Shown here: positions 37,346 through 49,239 of the stretch, piece after piece
Numbering within the stretch: the first letter of the stretch is position 1
How the letters are laid out: each line of letters starts with the position of its first letter
Source of the DNA: Acheta domesticus
Lineage: Eukaryota > Arthropoda > Insecta > Orthoptera > Gryllidae
Assembly: GCA_031308135.1 (NCBI GenBank)
Contig: JAHLJT010009355.1
Coordinates: forward strand, 6,385,217-6,449,216
Direction of reading: 5' to 3'
DNA length: 64,000 nt
Position numbers and translations under genes: made by a program
The notes under the pieces: generated by a model
Told to the model about the DNA's origin: nothing
Seen by the model: only the letters and a program-made list of their open reading frames with translations
The model's database searches: none

Positions 37346-38550
37346 CGTTGAACGCGCCAATATGAAAGGAATGAAGCACATCTAATTACACAAAGTGAGA
37401 TGTGGCAGAATAGTACAATTCAGAATCAGTGTTAATGAAATAGAAACTCAGGTGATGTGTTGAGCCAGAATATGAGAGAAAATAGATTTATTGAAATCAG
37501 TTCTCGAATGTACTTATGGGAGGAAAATGCCACCCCAGTATGAAATTATTCGCGAAAAAAGTTGAATTATAGTTCCATAAATGGAAACTCATAACGTAAT
37601 ATTAACTTCCCCGTGTTTCAATTGCTACATTTATGAAACGACATTACAGTTTGAAGCAATATGTGAAATAAAATTTTACTTGTGTATTTTTTCGCCCCAA
37701 GGTGTAGATTTTCAAAACACCTTTCAATCGTTTTACCGATTTACTTTAGTGAAACATTTTGCTTTCTACTGAGCAAATATTCAACAAGCAAATGTTTCTG
37801 TTCTATATCGGATGCGACGCACCTAAAAAAATTAGTAATAACAATTGACAAAGCGAATAAAAGATGGATGAGACCAGCTCATTAAATGAGTGATATTCTT
37901 GTATGTCATTACACTCCCTTTCATTATTTTATTAAAGAAACTGTAGGTCTTCGCCTTTCTTAATTGCATTGACTCACGCCCTCCTTGAATTACGAAAGCG
38001 TGTACAAAACTTGCAGTCATTTTTACTACCTTCCCTTACTTCGTAAGAAAGGTAAGTACTGTAATCGTGCACCGTAAATTGGCGATATTTCCACAGAAAA
38101 AAAAATCGAGAGAGCAAATGACGCTTCAAATGGGGCAGGTCTCACTTTCGTTGAACTTTCGATAATTGCAAAAGTTAGACATTACGAGAGACAGTATGTG
38201 CTACTGTAATATGATTGCAAAATGAAGACATATTTTGCAACGAATGCGGAGCAACGAAGATAAAAAATTCAAATGTTCTCAAGCCGAAGTGCACTAAATG
38301 ATTGGAAACCGAAATATTGAAGAAATATTGAAATATGGAATAAAGTGACACGCAGATCGAGTGTAGGGTTAATACACTCACATTAAATAATATATAATAA
38401 TTTAAATAATAATATATAAGTAATAAAATGTACGAGAAAAAAAACAAGATCAGAAGAAAGTCACGGGATTAATAATGAACGTCAACCTAAAAGAAATTAA
38501 ACTTGCATTATTTGTACCTCGGGCCATTATTATTAAGCCAAAAATTCACT
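37346..38550. other. AT-rich non-coding stretch
   Basis: Nothing recognisable. Confidence 0.45.
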
Positions 38551-38554
38551 GCAA

Positions 38555-38925
38555 CAACGTCCCATTTCTGTCTATGAATGCCAAATCGACCTGTGCCCAC
38601 GTACATTGGGGCCGTCACGTAAAGTCGGCCATATTCCCCAGCAAATGTATTCAGAGACCCGGGTGAACATTAAGGGCAACCGACGGCATGTCCGATGCAG
38701 TAATTAATCACCGGAGGCGCTGTATAGCGCAGAGCCAGCGCGAGAGGTGTGGCAACGTCGCGCCCCGTGCGATGTCTCGGTGGGGCTGGCCGTTCATTGG
38801 AGACCGCTGGCGCGGCGCGGGCGGCGCAGCCTGGCGGCCGGCCGCAGAATCGCCGCTGGGGCTGTTTGTGTTGGCTCGGAATTCCACTGACGCTGTGAGC
38901 GTCTCGTACCTAGCGTAAGCGAACC
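38555..38925. promoter_or_regulatory. GC-rich island with homeodomain site
   Basis: GCAGTAATTAATCACC near 38697 (homeodomain core TAATTA) lies next to a CpG-rich block. CCATATTCC (SRF-like) lies near 38630. No splice-supported frame was found. Regulatory function is inferred. Confidence 0.25.
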
Positions 38926-39840
38926 AACAGCAGGGTCTCTGCTCGTTACATGCGGGGTTGGGTTACAGAGAAAAGGCGTGTCCCAAGCGTGTAAGGGTTG
39001 GGAGATTGGAGAGCTAAATGCTGTAACGTTGGACGCCCACGTCCCAGTTGATTAATGATCCAGAAAAGTCAATATTGGACAGGAAGAGGTTTCATTATAC
39101 GCTCTTATCTAGCGTGCTTTTAGTCATTAATTTAAAGTATCGCAAGCATTCTTGTAATATTTCTTAGAAGATTTTTTTCTGATATTTATTGGATGTTTTG
39201 GGGTGTATTCACACCTTTCATAATTTCAAATTCTGCCATCATTTATTTGAATGACTGCAAACATGGAAATTTCACAATTTAGATTCTTCCTTTGATTTTG
39301 TTTGATTTTCTCCCACGTCGACATTAACTAATCATATTGTGCTACCATTGGGAAAATTATTGGCCTACAGTGGAATGTTAAAATATATTCAAATTGTGGA
39401 ACATGTTTAATGATATACGTTGTTTAAAAAGTGACTCAAAATATTATTTTTATCATCTGACATTTAAATACCTTATACCTTTTTTAAATAATAAAGTTTA
39501 TTACGGCATCCTTATTCTGTCACTATGACATCTTGTGATACGAAATTCAAGGCAAAGCGATAAAATGTAATTCTTGATAAACATTCTCAAATGTCTAGGC
39601 CAATAAAGGATGCATGTTATCTCACCTCGTTTTTTTCAAACACGCTCTCGCAACGTATTCAAATTGTGTGTGTTTTTTCATAATAATTCTAGCAAGACAA
39701 CGTTAAGCACTAAATTGTTATGATATTTATTTATTTAAATTTTCCAAAAGGTCATTTAAAAGTATTTTCGAATTGGGTTCGGCAACGCATTTGAAACACC
39801 TACTCGTCTTAACATGGGTTAAAAAAATTGACGTCACCTT
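38926..39840. other. AT-rich non-coding stretch
   Basis: Nothing recognisable. Confidence 0.45.
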
Positions 39841-40189
39841 TGAGCGCAGCGTTAGAAGCGTTGCACAGAAACAAAAGAAGGAGTATTTAAATGCGCAGGC
39901 GCTAGTAGAAACACTTTGTTATTTTGACTTAGGAGAGAATCGACCGACGCGTCGTCTGACACTTGTTGCCGCAGCGGCGCGGGCGGCGGCGATGCTCGAG
40001 GCGGGGAGGGCGGAGGAGGAGGGGAGGGTGGAGGGGAGGGGGAAGGAGGGGCGGGCGCGTGAGGCGAAAGAGAAGAGCCTGGGCGGCGGGCGAGATGCGA
40101 GACAAGAGACGGCGCGTACACTCACTGCCGCAAACAAATTCGCAGAACTATACTTGGGTTTTTATTGCTTAGCGCTTGAGGGCGTGTCT
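39841..40189. other. GC-rich island with purine-rich centre
   Basis: A CpG-rich block with GGAGGGGAGGG-type purine runs at about 40005-40055. Long frames are open on both strands, but they are low-complexity (Arg/Glu or Pro/Ser-rich). Confidence 0.35.
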
Positions 40190-40256
40190 TGCCGCCAGGA
40201 GTCGCGTGGTCGCGACTGTATCGAGCAGTGCTGGCGATCATGCGACTCCTAGCGGC
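40190..40256. repeat. GC-rich imperfect palindrome
   Basis: GCCGCCAGGAGTCGC at the left and GCGACTCCTAGCGGC at the right form arms of about 25 bp with four mismatches. Inside, AGTCGCG and CGCGACT form a second, tight 7-bp hairpin. It is immediately followed by the 55-bp segment shared with SINE copy G. Confidence 0.65.
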
Positions 40257-40260
40257 ACGA

Positions 40261-40315
40261 CTGAGAACAACGCGAAATACCGTGAGATATTGCAACGTGA
40301 AGGCAAGATCGCATG
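40261..40315. repeat. 55-bp segment also present in the tail of SINE copy G
   Basis: Matches 43322-43376 at about 51 of 55 positions, in the same orientation. Here it has no SINE sequence beside it. It may be the donor of the copy inside SINE G or a member of another repeat family. Confidence 0.85.
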
Positions 40316-40374
40316 TGCCAAGAAATAAAAACCCAAGTATGCCTCCTGCACTGGGCGTTGGGCTTGATTTCTGA

Positions 40375-41440
40375 GGGAAAGCGCCAGTTCAAAATAGTAA
40401 AAATAAATAATAATTAGTCATCACAAAGTTTAATTTGTATTCATCTAAGACTCGTAAACTACAAATTTAAATAGTTTTCCGATTCATTGTATCATTTTTG
40501 CGTCCATAATAAAATTATTAGTAAAGAACTCAGAAAATCACTACACTCGTTAATTTGTTTACTTATTAATATTATTATATAGTTTAATTCACAAACAGTA
40601 AGTATACCATTACGCAAGGGCTACTTTATTTAGGGGTTATTTTCATAATTAATATTAATAATTATGAATTATCATTATTTATCACCACTCTCAGAACAAA
40701 AACTAATTTTATTATCAAAATACAACCAATTGTATTAATTATTAACCTATTTTTTTAGAAAACTAGTACTGGTTAAAGGAATTTGGATCATGGCGGTCAC
40801 AGCATTTGCTTGTCAGTACTGGTGTAATTCGTACATTACCAGATTTGTTTTCAATTCTTTGGGATGGTTATCTTAGAGCGTTTCACTAATATTACCAAAC
40901 ACTTGTCTCAGCCAAAGGCGATGTAAGCTGGATGGGTCATTTTCTAACTTAAGTTGTTCGGTTTTTCATTTTATATAACCGGGCAGGATTTGTGTAAACA
41001 CAAACTAAGAAATTATATTCTGAAAAAAAATATTAATATTCAAGAGTTTTGGATTATGAGTATTCTTTATTTCCCACGTAATGTAGGGGGAGACACGTGC
41101 ACAGATGGGCGCGAGAGGGCCCTAGCTCCTCTGAAAATTGTGAAAGGGGCCCTTTAGACTTACGTAATGAAACAATTTTTTCTTGAATGTGTATCCCACA
41201 TTTCTTCATTTTTAACTTCACAATTTGGGGACTCGTAAGATGTTTAGGGAAAAAGGATATTATATTCTTCTGCAAATCATGTATATTGTCCGACATTACA
41301 TCAATTGTATTTATTAATAGTATCATAAAAGTTATAATTGAATTACCTTTGTAGTGTTTTATTTATTGACTGGTAAAATATGCCATAAAATAATAACAGT
41401 CACAAAAAGAGACCACAAATAAGATTGGTTTCTCTCTTGT
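40375..41440. other. AT-rich non-coding stretch
   Basis: Nothing recognisable. Confidence 0.45.
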
Positions 41441-41454
41441 TTTAGACCTCGCAC

Positions 41455-41700
41455 GTATCTGGGTAGGGCACTTAGCGGACACAGCGGTTAGATTTCCAAG
41501 GTTATACTGAATACCCAGGTTCAAATCCCGGTCACCGCATGTGAAATTCTTCTCGACAAATCAGGTGGAAGCATACTTCGAGATTCTCTGTCAGTTCCTG
41601 CTTCTCATTACACCATTGCAGTACCATTATTCTCACTTTTATCAGATTTCAATGACATTTTTCGTTCTCATTTCTTCCGAGTGGAACATATTATTTAACT
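41455..41700 (+). mobile_element. tRNA-derived SINE-like fragment (second family)
   Basis: GGTTCAAATCCCGG at about 41518-41531 is a good B box, and CTTAGCGGACACAGCGGTTAG about 50 bp upstream fits an A-box/D-arm region. The sequence between could form a degenerate anticodon arm. No acceptor-stem partner is clear, so a tRNA-derived SINE or tRNA pseudogene is more likely than a tRNA gene. The right boundary is uncertain. Confidence 0.5.
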
Positions 41701-42765
41701 GTGATTACATGAAATAAATTTTATTTTACGATGTAAACGTGGTAGAATTCTATCAGGTATAGAGCTCATTTTTTCGTCTTATACCGTTTTTATATTCCAA
41801 GTGTAAACGACATATTCTAAATTGCTATTTTCTGAAGTTCATTTTTCTTTGGACAGAGAAGGTAGTTTAATATTCGACGAACTGAAAAGCAGGAATAGAG
41901 TTGTAAACTTACTCAAGAAGAGAAAATCACTGATGTTTTACAAGAAATAATTTCCAACAAAGATTTTCTTTCTATAGTTGCACAAAACCAGAAGAGGTTT
42001 GCATAAAAAAGGTCTAAAACCTGCAGCAAATGAGTTAATAGTATATTTTCTGCCAAAAGTTTGTATTTATCGAATTTAATATTCAATTTTAGCTAGGAGG
42101 ACCACAATATGTGCGAAATAAAAAAATATTAAAATATGTTGGCGTGTGCAAGAATACTAGTAGATCGTCTCGCCTGATGTTTGTCATAACTTGTTGAATG
42201 TGTTTTGCTGTTTACAGTGCTATATTTTGTAGTATTGTAATACATTGTTTGGTACATTTTATGCAATACTATATTATGCTACATAACAATATATAGTACA
42301 GTACACATTACAATACACTGTATATACATATTATACTATCGTATAATAAGTATTATATAAATTCCGCAGTTCTGATTAACAAGTGGTAGTAAGATGGCAA
42401 AACCTCAGGGGTATATAGGCAATTTGCCATACGTAATCGTTAGTGCAATTTCAGCAAGCGTTGATACCACAATTTCTCCCTTATTTAGGTTTCCGAACTC
42501 AATGTGATCAGCAGAGTGCTCTTTGTAACTCTGCTTTGCTTTGGTGAGGTAAAGGTAAGAAAATTGTGAATAGTTTTTATTTATTTTTCATTTTAAAATG
42601 TTTTCATTTTTCTAATCTTTTTTCTTTTTCTTTTTTCAAATTGAAGAATATCTTTAAAAAAATAACTAGACATTAATTTCCGAACAACACGCTTCGTCTT
42701 CCTCACCATCAAATGCGTAACTCCCTCACTCATTTCAACATCATTCATAATTAACCAGCGAATTT
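41701..42765. other. AT-rich non-coding stretch
   Basis: Includes a patch of short TATA/TACAGTA palindromic words at about 42220-42350. No element boundary or gene was found. Confidence 0.4.
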
Positions 42766-42767
42766 TC

Positions 42768-42985
42768 TTGGCGCGTAAAAGGAGGGCTGGTGGCTGCGCG
42801 GAATTAGACCGCAGCGCCGCCCGCGCCTCATTTGTTTCCGCGGGGCGCGCGCCCCCCCGAGGCCGCCGCCAGATGCGCAGCTTCATAGCCGCGCGCTGCA
42901 GTGCGCCTGTTCGTGCTCGGATCTTCTTGGTTGCCTCGGGATATCGCAGGAGCGACGACGGCGCCACGCGATTTTCTTTTTTTTT
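42768..42985. other. GC-rich island
   Basis: A CpG-rich block with open frames on both strands and no recognisable domain. Confidence 0.35.
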
Positions 42986-43284
42986 TAGTTTAAAAGTGCA
43001 AGGAGAGAAGACGTTGCGTGTGAAATGAAAACGTGCTAGTCACAATAAAAAATAATCCATTAATTTTTTTAATATGGCCGGAATCATCTTCAATTAAAGA
43101 GCTAAATGTCTAAATGTTTATAATAATTGTATATTTATAAGTTTATGTCCAGATTTGACTGCATTGTATAGATGATGGCAATAATGAATGAAAATGTTTA
43201 TCTAGACACGTAACATCAAAATGGTTGAATTAAATATACAAAACCAATATTAACTGATAACTTAAAAATACTGAAAAGTATGCA
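42986..43284. other. AT-rich non-coding stretch
   Basis: Nothing recognisable. Confidence 0.4.
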
Positions 43285-43296
43285 TTAAAGAAATGA

Positions 43297-43638
43297 TTGA
43301 TAGATTGATTGATTCCTGTTTCTGAGAACGACGCGAAATACCGTGAGATATCCCAACGTGAAGACAAGATCGCATGCGATAGATTGATTGATTCGTGTTT
43401 CCGGGCGCGTCAACTACTTAGGTCATTGGTGCCATAAGTATAGCGCGTGTTTTTTTCTCGGGAGGTGGCGGTGATCTTTTCCCCACTCGATGACGAGATC
43501 TGGCGCTGACCTACCGTCGACTAGGCGGGGTTTTCCCCTCAACCAAGTATCTCCCACCAGCGGGGCACCGCCCCAGCCGGGACAAGCTGTAAGCTCCCGA
43601 CCGGTCTCCCGGCATGTGTGGTAGGGTAGTGCATGTTA

Positions 43639-43669
<31 letters not shown>

Positions 43670-43951
43670 GAGAGGATAGGACAAGGAAGAGGAAGGAATG
43701 ATAGCGTGCGGTCCGTGGCCAGTTTATTAGGGCACTGCTCCGGCATTCGCCGGGTGTTGATCGGAAAAACCACGGAAAACTACCAACCAGAGCAGCTGGC
43801 CGCTAGAATTCTTCTCCAGACAGCGACTGAATTCGACCTAGCTGATAAGCTAGTGTCGAAAATCCTGCTTCTGTCGGGACTCGAACCTAGGACCTTCCGG
43901 TCAGAGGGACTGCAGTAACATGAGTCGATGCACTGAGCCATCTCTCCCGGT
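43297..43951 (-). mobile_element. SINE copy G, full length, with chimeric 3' tail
   Basis: A perfect 12-bp target duplication, TTAAAGAAATGA (43285-43296 and 43952-43963), encloses the whole unit. On the minus strand the head has an intact A box (GATGGCTCAGTGC) and B box (GGTTCGAGTCCCGAC). The body is complete down to an (AATC) tail at about 43377-43395. Beyond that tail, still inside the target duplication, come 55 bp of foreign sequence and then a second short tail-like piece (GAAACAGGAATCAATCAATC). A pure GT run of about 26 bp lies near 43640-43665. Confidence 0.93.
43322..43376. repeat. Foreign 55-bp segment within the tail of SINE copy G
   Basis: About 93% identical to 40261-40315 and sandwiched between two (AATC)-type tail pieces. 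It was inserted together with the SINE, because both sit inside one target duplication. Confidence 0.85.
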
Positions 43952-44026
43952 TTAAAGAAATGAATGAATAGATGTTATTGTGCAAGTTTCCTAAAGGATA
44001 TTAATAGCTTGAATTTGTAATACAAG

Positions 44027-44084
44027 GGGAAGGCGTTCAATACTGTTCGTAATAGTACGTACGAACAATATTGAACGCCTTCCC
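44027..44084. ncRNA. Perfect-arm hairpin of pre-miRNA size, or tiny foldback element
   Basis: The 25-base arms at 44027-44051 and 44060-44084 are complementary at all but one position, with an 8-nt loop (ATAGTACG). A few more weak pairs can be added outside. The size matches a ~60-nt small-RNA precursor, but near-perfect arms are also typical of foldback elements or viral-type palindromes. No promoter or second copy is seen. Confidence 0.5.
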
Positions 44085-44099
44085 TTTTTAGACAAAGAA

Positions 44100-44345
44100 C
44101 AAACCCGCTTCGGAGACAGTTCCCGGAAACTGTACTTGGGAAGCGAACAAGAGCGTCTCAAGGCGTGGGCGGGCTGAAGGGGCGCGATCGTGGCGCCCCA
44201 GGCGGCAGGCGGCGTAATTAATCACATTAGGCAGCCCCACCGCGCGCCGCCTGCGTAATCCCCGCCCAGGGCCGCCTGCAGATCAAGACGCGCGGCGCCT
44301 AAGCCGCCTCCGCCCCGGGCACCCACAGCACCCCACCCGGCTCAG
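44100..44345. promoter_or_regulatory. GC-rich island with a homeodomain cluster
   Basis: GGCGTAATTAATCACATTAG near 44210-44230 and GCGTAATCCCC near 44254 are homeodomain (TAATTA, ATTA) and OTX/Bicoid-type (TAATCC) words inside a CpG-rich block. No coding evidence. A regulatory role is inferred. Confidence 0.3.
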
Positions 44346-45085
44346 TTCAAGGCATTGCTCACGCACCGCCGAAGGCCACATGGACAGAGGCACGGAGATA
44401 AACTTCGCTGATTCATAAGCTCGTACAATTTTGCGATATTAATGTATCCACAACCCCGTTTATTAAGTTTCATTGCTTCAGGAAGAGTGAACCATCGCAG
44501 ACACCAAGGTATTGAACAGGAAGGAAAGAACCATTTGTACTTCAGTGACATGTCTTAAGCAGGCACAATTGAATCCGGAAAAAAATATGAAGACTAATGA
44601 CCGCTTAAGAAAGGTAATGAGAACGTGAGAAGCGAAGTTACTGTTTATATTTTTTTATATGCAGAAGAGTTTAGTGTATTCTTATGTTAACCCATTTTCA
44701 TGTATCAAAGGAATGCATTGGCCAGTGAAGACGCATGGTTGAATAATTCAAATTAATAAAAAATGTATTCTTTATTTACATCTAAGTATCATTGGTATGT
44801 GCCCTCGTAAATATTATTTTTCAAGGAAGAAAATTCATTCTAATATGTAATGTCTCGTGATTACTGGTTGAGTGTGTTTGCATTGGAATGCGTTATATTA
44901 GGAAGTCTCGCAGATTATTTTTCTCTCACCATCCACAGACGTTGCGTTATTACCTACGGCCGTGTAAAAGCTTCAACTGAAAGGTTTTTTAAATCCAAAC
45001 ACGGAACTCTACGCCCAAATCTCTTATTTCGGAAATTATCTCAGCATATCATCGGTAATTGTCGCTTCCGCATGTAAATACGAGC
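44346..45085. other. AT-rich non-coding stretch
   Basis: Nothing recognisable. Confidence 0.4.
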
Positions 45086-45089
45086 ATAG

Positions 45090-45305
45090 GCGCGCAACGC
45101 AATTACGAAGCAGTCTCGGCGCAGATCAACAGGTGCGGCACGCCGCGCGAGGCTGCCTGCGCCGAAAGGTCAGGTCAAGGCCGCCCCCGGCCGGGCCAAG
45201 GCCACCGTGAACTCGCCCTGGAGATGGCGCCCCGGGTGGGTGCGTGCGGCTGCACGGGGGGAGGGGGCCGTGAAAAATGTGGATGAATTTATGGGGGAGG
45301 GGGGC
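45090..45305. other. GC-rich island
   Basis: A CpG-rich block containing CAACAGGTG (E-box) and a G-rich run at 45257-45302. Open frames have no domain. Confidence 0.3.
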
Positions 45306-45646
45306 CAAGTTGATTATAGAAATGTGCGATTGAACAGAAAGTTCAATGTCTGTACACGGACATGCTCTTAAAGCAGTCGTTCAGTTTTTGCTATGAGCAG
45401 GCTCGCGATACTGTATAGACTAATTCGAAGTTCATGTTTGAAAGGTTTATTAAATAATGTGGAAATAAATTTAATAATTACATGATATTTGATATGAAAT
45501 CAATCACTGTTAATACCAAAAATATGTTTTTACAATTTCAACAGATATTAAGTATTCACAAAATAATATCTCAATACCACCATTAACAAAAGCTGACTCT
45601 TACTGATGCAGAGCTTGATTTATATAGATTTGATGCTTGGAATTGA

Positions 45647-45647
<1 letters not shown>

Positions 45648-45709
<62 letters not shown>

Positions 45710-45710
45710 G

Positions 45711-45745
<35 letters not shown>

Positions 45746-45769
45746 GTTAATATTATTATTGTTATTATA
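45648..45769. repeat. (TTA)n trinucleotide microsatellite
   Basis: About 120 bp of ATT/TTA repeats with a few G interruptions. It reads as poly-Leu on the plus strand and poly-Ile on the minus strand, neither of which is a gene. Confidence 0.97.
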
Positions 45770-46470
45770 CAGAATATCGTTGATAATACCAAACAATGTG
45801 CAAGTTAAAAAAAAATACTATAATATTACAAGTTATAGTAGGAAATATACAGTTCCTATGAGAATGATACAGACAATTGACCAATGTAGTGACTGAAGAG
45901 TTAACAAGATAATTTGCAGCTTATTTGCGATAAACGCTGGTCAAGATATCCCGTAACTTAGGTGTTCTGCTGGTTGCATACTCCGCGATCCTTCAGAATT
46001 TCCATTGAGAAGATTCGCTCGCCTCGACTTGTTTGTAAGCTTGTTAGTGGGAGGATGGTTGCTATTTACAGATTAAATGTGCGAATAATTCTGTAAATGA
46101 TTTACTAATAACGCTGTAAATGATTATCTAATAACGCTGTTCCTCAGCAAACATCAAAAACTGCGTTACAATGCTGCAAGCATAATGTACATAAATACAA
46201 ACATATATGCTATTTATATTAATTTCATTTGATTATCTCCCTTTAAATATATTTTGTCCTTACGACAACGGAGAAAACAAATACAGCAAGATTTAAGGTC
46301 AGAGCAACAATGTCCCACTAACCTGCACGAAGCACAATTACAAACAGAACACGGCATTTTAGTGGCTTGAACGGTCCACTCGAAACCACTAGGCAGAACT
46401 ACCCACAGCGAGCATGCCCACATTTCAATACACTGGTATTAAATTTCCACCCAACCAAACAGTGCGACCG
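45770..46470. other. AT-rich non-coding stretch
   Basis: A short direct repeat of CTGTAAATGATT and CTAATAACGCTGT occurs at about 46092-46142. Nothing else was seen. Confidence 0.45.
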
Positions 46471-46479
46471 CCGCTTTGT

Positions 46480-46835
46480 GTGTGTTCTTCGCCATAATTC
46501 GCGTGGAAGCGCCCGGCCTAGCAAGCAGAATACGGGAGCGCGCACTGGTTGGCCGAGGCACGGCGGCGGCGGCGGGGGGGGGGGGAGGAGGAACAATGCA
46601 CTGGAGACAGCAAAGGGCACGCCGAGTGTAACATTCATTACGTGGTCTCCTATCGAACTCGTGCGCCGAGCAGCACTGCAAACAGCGTTCCGGTTGTTCA
46701 CCTGCTGGGAATGCAAACAGCTGCTGCATCCGGTTGCGTTGATTGTCCGCGCCAATACATAATGATGCATAATGATGCACTGATAATCATAATAATTACC
46801 CGCTTCGGGCGCAACGCATACGTTTTGCATCGTAC
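46480..46835. promoter_or_regulatory. GC island followed by E-boxes and a POU/HOX-like cluster
   Basis: A (GGC)n/(G)n run at about 46561-46586 is followed by CACCTGCTGGGAATG and CAGCTG (E-boxes) and then CATAATGATGCATAATGATG and ATAATCATAATAATTACC (POU/homeodomain words) at 46757-46800. No coding evidence. This is one of the better enhancer candidates by motif density, still only inference. Confidence 0.3.
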
Positions 46836-48075
46836 GTGACTGGAAACAGAACTGCTGCGCTCGTGCCATTGAGGAAAGGCTCCTCGGATAATGACATTTG
46901 ACGCATAAAAGGTTTTACTGCGTTGGCGTAAATTATGGATCATGCACTTAAAAGAACAGTCTTCTACTGCAAAAAGGTAAAATGTGGAACTTTGGGTAGT
47001 AGTTAAACATGAATGTCCTAGATGTGGTGCCATGAAAAAATAAATGACCTCTGGATAAAGGTATGTAGTATGGTGGCCGTTTTAAAACAGTCCTTTGCTG
47101 CCCAGCATTGTAAAGACCACTTCACATTCTCATGCGTGGTTTTTTCTTCTGATTGAAAGACAAACTGACAATAAGTTAAATCTGAATATTCATGCTTTAT
47201 GAAATAATTTAATTTCAGAATCTGAATTTCAGCGATAAAATGAAGGTAAAATGCATGCAATTAATGTAAAAAGAATCAGAATGGCACCGAGATCTGAAGG
47301 TATGTGCACTGTGATCATTCTCTAAGTCAGGGGAGGTAACATAAAATAAAATACATAAAACTGGGTAGAAGACAATCAACCAAGTTAGTATATAAAGGGC
47401 GTAAAAATTAAGAATTAAACATCACTAGCCAATCAATCACTACACTGTTATTGCATGACGATTTTAAAATATTTTTAAATATATTAATTATTTTTACATT
47501 TATTCTTGTAATAAAAATGCATATTGTGGGTGGATATGATGCGAAAGTTAGATATGAAAAATATGGAGATCTATTGAAATAGTGAGTAAACGAATTGTGT
47601 ACAATAATCTGGAGAAAGAAAAAGTCTGCATGGAAGAAGAGATACATTCATTTGTAGCACTAACTGAAATTGTTTTACAGTACAACTATAGTCACTTTCA
47701 CATTGTCGTGTGCTATGCAACACAAGTGAGCATAAAACGGGTTCTAACCGACGTACATCTTCATAAATAGGTTCCCCAGAACTTGCAAACAGTCGCAAAG
47801 CTTGATTTCACAAGCTGCAAGAGTTCTGTAATTGGATTCCGCGAGTGCCAAATATTAAAAAGAGGCGCAATTAAATTAATTCTAAGTCAAATAAAACTAA
47901 ATTTTCTCAATTTTTATTAAGAACAAAACCAATGTTTCTTTGCAGTAGACTTCTGAATCCGTTGTTTAGTATCCGAAAAAGTTAGTGACAAATGCTTGAT
48001 ACGAATATTACAGGGGACTTTCTACTGCCGGTGACTCGATCAGAGAGGGATTAAACGCTGCCAGCAAATTAACAG
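46836..48075. other. AT-rich non-coding stretch
   Basis: Nothing recognisable. Confidence 0.45.
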
Positions 48076-48079
48076 CAGG

Positions 48080-48290
48080 AGCGCGCGGATGTGGAGTTGG
48101 GCACAATACCCCAACACAAAAGGCCCCTCTCGCACCTCCAACCCCTCCCCCATCGCCCCCTCCCTCGTTCCGGCAGCCACGACGCCAGTCCTGCGTCATT
48201 CACAACGCGGCCTTTTGTCCTTAGCCGCCGTCGCGTCGCCGCGGCGGCCGCCGGCGCCCGCGCCGCCAGAGGCGCTGTGATCGCACACCG
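48080..48290. other. GC-rich island
   Basis: A C-rich left part (CCCCTCCCCCATCGCCCCC) and a CpG-dense right part (CCGCGGCGGCCGCCGGCGCC). Open frames have no domain. Confidence 0.35.
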
Positions 48291-48654
48291 AATAAGAGAA
48301 AGAAGAAAAGGTACTCCGTCGAAAGAATGGGGGGAAAAAATTGTCCACGAATGCGCGGTTGTGAGCGTGACTTTTTGCCAGCCAGCCTATTTTTCTTCCG
48401 GTCGTACTCTCGACATGCGGCGTGTCACGAGGTAGTCATTTGGACGTTTCTGAAAAACGTGGAATATCTGTGAAGGAAACGAAATGCTACATTAAGTAAT
48501 ACTACGTTTTGAATAATACCAAAAAGAGAGTATTTTTGTACGTTTATTGTGCATTTTTACTGCGTATCAGAGTGTAAATCAATTGGCTCCTACTAGAATC
48601 ATCGATGTTCATCAAATTTATTTTTAACTACATTTATTTAGTTAATTATTTATT

Positions 48655-48850
48655 TATTTAAATTTAGGGTCCCATCTCCGCTGAGCTCATAGAGTTCTAC
48701 AAGTAGTACATGACGGAGATAACGATAAGCGAGAAGTAGGGGGAAAAGGGGAAGTATAATTCCACAACGAATGGCCGAGGATGGAACCCAGACTCCAGTA
48801 GTGGAATGAATGCTAAGAACTAGCCATGATATTACCGTATACGCTCCCTC
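48655..48850 (-). mobile_element. Possible tRNA-derived SINE relic
   Basis: On the minus strand CATGGCTAGTTCTTAGC resembles an A box, and GGGTTCCATCCTCGGCC about 40 bp later resembles a B box and T arm. Both are degenerate. The boundaries are guesses. Confidence 0.35.
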
Positions 48851-49215
48851 TTAAGTCAACTAAACAGGTATTTTGTAAGTAAGTATCCTACACCCAAGAA
48901 TATTTTCGTAATTAACTGAAATACGTTTTTGATATTTTTTAATATACAGTTTAAATATTTTAAAATAGTACTTTCTTCAGTCTCATTTGACAAATCGCCG
49001 ACTATGAAAGCATCAATCAATCTCTAAAATCAACATGTTCACATCTAAACTTGAGCAACTCTTGTCTTCACATTTCTTCAGCAACTTCCTTAAATTGATG
49101 AATTATTCAAATATTAAATTGGATCATTCTTATAATCTTTCCAGAAATATCTCCACCCATTATCAGATTCGCTGACATTTTTTAAGAAAGAAAAAGGAAA
49201 GAAAGACAGAAAGTT
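48851..49215. other. AT-rich non-coding stretch
   Basis: Nothing recognisable. Confidence 0.4.
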
Positions 49216-49239
49216 ACCGTTAGGTCTTTCTAAGAGCTG

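Noticed and set aside
41455..41540. Functional tRNA gene
   Set aside because: The B box is good, but no acceptor stem closes around it. A SINE or pseudogene is more likely.
45606..45896. Poly-Leu membrane protein
   Set aside because: It is the reading of a (TTA)n microsatellite.
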